From the NCBI GenBank assembly GCA_026004675.1, contig BPJP01000015.1:1-60656 (forward strand): 60,656 nucleotides of DNA, in the 5' to 3' direction. Below are positions 58,995 through 60,656 of this stretch, one piece after another. Each line of letters opens with the position of its first letter. Position 1 is the first letter of the stretch. The translations under genes were made by a program, and so were the position numbers. The notes below the pieces were generated by a model. That model saw nothing but the letters and a program-made list of their open reading frames with translations, made no database searches and was not told the origin of the DNA. The DNA comes from Gemmatales bacterium (GTDB lineage Bacteria; Planctomycetota; Planctomycetia; Gemmatales; Gemmataceae).

Positions 58995-59593
58995 ATGATT
59001 CGCTTGTCATCCGCCGTTTCTCATCATCGTCGATGCCCAGCAGGGTTTCAGCCCCTTGTGTCCTGACGAGTTGCCCGTACCGGGGGCGTTAAAGATCGTT
59101 TCCAAAATCAACAAATTGTTGAAGTACCATTGGGGCGCGAGTGGATGCCAGTCTCGATTGGCATCCGCGGGACCATTGCAGTTTTTTCGGCCGGCGGGAT
59201 AACCTGTATCCGCCACATTGCGTCATGGGGACCAAAGGCGCCGAGTTTCTCCCTGGTTTGCGGACAGAACGCATCCACGCCATTTGGCGCAAGGGTTACC
59301 AATCGGATCGAGACGCCTATTCACTGACGGAGCAACATCCTGGATATGTGGATTTGTTGCGTTGCGAGAATATTCGCACGGCGATTGTCTGCGGTTTGAC
59401 GACCAACATTTGCTGTTTTCACACGGCAAAGGATTTGCGGCAAGCCCGTTTTCAAGTGTATTTGGTAGAAGATGCGAGTGCGGCAGTCGAAGTCGAGGTG
59501 CCCGAGTTGACTCTCGACCATACGAAATCGACGGCCATGAAAGCCGGAATTCGCTACGTCCGGACCGCGGAACTTGTGGAGCAGCTTGGCTAA
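58995..59593 (+). pseudogene. Nicotinamidase/isochorismatase-family gene broken by frameshifts
   Basis: The family pattern appears in pieces in different frames. The first piece (FLIIVDAQQGFSPL, from 59017, one frame) has the opening strand and catalytic Asp of the cysteine hydrolases. The second (DASLDWHPRDHCSF, from about 59141, another frame) carries the DWHPxDH metal motif and continues to IRTAIVCGLTTNICCFHTAKD, with the active-site Cys, and to the stop. A possible start (58995) is in a third frame. At least one frameshift, probably two, is needed to join them. Intact enzymes hydrolyse nicotinamide to nicotinate. Whether it is a real decay or a sequence error is open. Confidence 0.7.
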
Positions 59594-60656
59594 CCGCGGA
59601 AAAAGAGGAGCCAAACCCCCACACCGACCAGCCCAACAGCGGCCAGTGTGGCGGAGAACAGTCGCAGCGATGATCTTGACCACCGAGCCGGAATCTTGAA
59701 CGGGGCCGGTGGCATCTGTGGTCGACGATGCTGGGCTGGTTGGCGGCGGTCGCCGCGATTTGTGGTTGCAGACGGCTTGCCGACGAGGACGAGGTAATGG
59801 GTCCGGAGTCGTGCCGAGGTTCACCTCGGTCGTCTCGGTCCCCTGCAATGCCGGACTCAGTTTGGGGCATTTCGTCGGGCGAAGGCGGCGCGATCGGCCT
59901 GCTGGTCCAAGGCTCCAGGTCACGAATGACATCATAGAGGTTCTGGTAGCGCTGGTCCGGATTCTTCGCCATCATCTTCTTGATGATGTCATTAAGCTGC
60001 GAGGGGATGTCGGGACGAAGTTCGATGACCGGTTTGGGGTCGGTCGTCTGGAGCATGATGATTTTTTGTGCCACTGTTTTTCCTTCGGCGAAGGGGACGG
60101 TCGCCGTCAGGAGATAGTAGAAAGAGGCACCCAAGCTGTAGATATCGGCTCGATAATCGGCAGCATGGCTGTCGCGTGCTTGTTCGGGAGCGAGGTAGTC
60201 CGCGGTTCCCAACGGGCCTTTGGTGATGACTTCTTCATCTTCGCTCTGGGCAAACCGTGCCACTCCCATATCGAGTATGCGGACGACGCCGGCACGATCC
60301 AAGATGAGATTGGCCGGTTTGATGTCGCGGTGAACGATACCCTGCTCGTGAGCGTATTGCAGGCCGGCGGCTGCTTGAGCGATATAGTGGCAAGCACGCA
60401 CCACGTCCATCGGCCCATATTTGCGGACGACTTCTGACAAAGGCGACCCATCCACGTAATCCATTACCAGAAAATGCAATTTGTCTTCCTTGCCGACGTC
60501 GTGAGCCCGGACGATGTTGGGATGGTCGAGAGCGGAAGCAGCACGTGCCTCGCGGTAGAAACGCTTCAGTGCTTCGGGATTTTCAGCACTGACGGTGGCG
60601 AGAACTTTGATGGCGACGCGACGTTTGATATCGCGGTGTTCGCAGAGATAGACATT
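59590..60656 (-). CDS. Serine/threonine protein kinase, partial at right end, with a frameshifted C-terminus
   Basis: The gene runs off the right edge: the minus-strand frame is open to 60656, so the start and glycine loop are outside. What remains has RVAIKVLATVS (catalytic Lys), IVHRDIKPANLILD, RILDMGVARF (DMG for DFG), YLAPEQARDS and IYSLGASFYYLL, all typical Hanks-type features. After residue 200 or so the frame turns to low complexity. A transmembrane segment (LRLFSATLAAVGLVGVGVWL, then LFFRG and the stop at 59590) occurs in another frame, suggesting a frameshift near the juxtamembrane region. The usual form would be a membrane kinase with a C-terminal membrane helix. It is convergent to the broken nicotinamidase gene. 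Confidence 0.7.

Overview
This window looks like a planctomycete chromosome, most likely a Gemmatales/Gemmataceae-type bacterium. That is an inference from the combination of a DUF1501 protein and a sulfatase, two Tat-signal or Tat-like exported proteins, a Ser/Thr kinase fused to WD40 repeats plus a second kinase at the right edge, c-type cytochromes with unusual architecture, and a flagellar rod/ring locus with planctomycete-like oddities. The DNA is moderately GC-rich and mostly densely coding, with clear Shine-Dalgarno sites. No rRNA, CRISPR array or classical transposase was seen.

Left third (1-18.2 kb): a flagellar cluster (fliS, a flgF-like gene, flgG, flgA, flgH, flgJ N-domain; no flgI), a DUF1501 protein, small exported proteins, a large membrane/TPR protein, the kinase-WD40 protein, a di-haem cytochrome, a one-polypeptide formate-dehydrogenase-like molybdoenzyme and a Gfo/Idh/MocA oxidoreductase. 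From 18.2 to 24.5 kb, on the minus strand, is an F-type ATP synthase operon (atpZ, atpI-like, B, E, F, H, A, G) that stops before the beta and epsilon genes.

Middle (24.5-35 kb): an LSm-like small protein, a degenerate PD-(D/E)XK-like protein, a sirtuin, a GarR-type dehydrogenase, MutS, an ABC-2 type permease, a GH57 branching enzyme, a small cytochrome, a CBS-domain protein and a hemerythrin-like protein.

Accessory block (about 35-43.9 kb): the most unusual part. On the minus strand is a cassette of exported or membrane proteins (papain-like peptidase, thioredoxin-like protein interrupted by an in-frame TGA, two small proteins) and two hsp20 genes. On the plus strand is a tightly packed set: AlpA-like HTH, phage-type large terminase, ParB-like protein, ABC-ATPase/GNAT fusion, and a protein made of seven tandem HTH units. 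No capsid, portal, tail, integrase or replication gene accompanies the terminase, so it is an orphan packaging-like module.

Right part (43.9-60.7 kb): a sulfatase, two membrane proteins and a VWA protein, then ispF, cysS, an exported Gfo/Idh/MocA protein and a KDPG/KHG aldolase. Next is a type II restriction-modification pair whose nuclease is recognisably of the NgoMIV family, bracketed by clusters of a 16-bp palindromic repeat and followed by tRNA-Arg(UCG). The window closes with ribE, pssA, a small membrane protein, a frameshifted nicotinamidase-like gene and a kinase cut by the window end. The same palindromic repeat also lies at about 35.0 kb, beside the terminase block.
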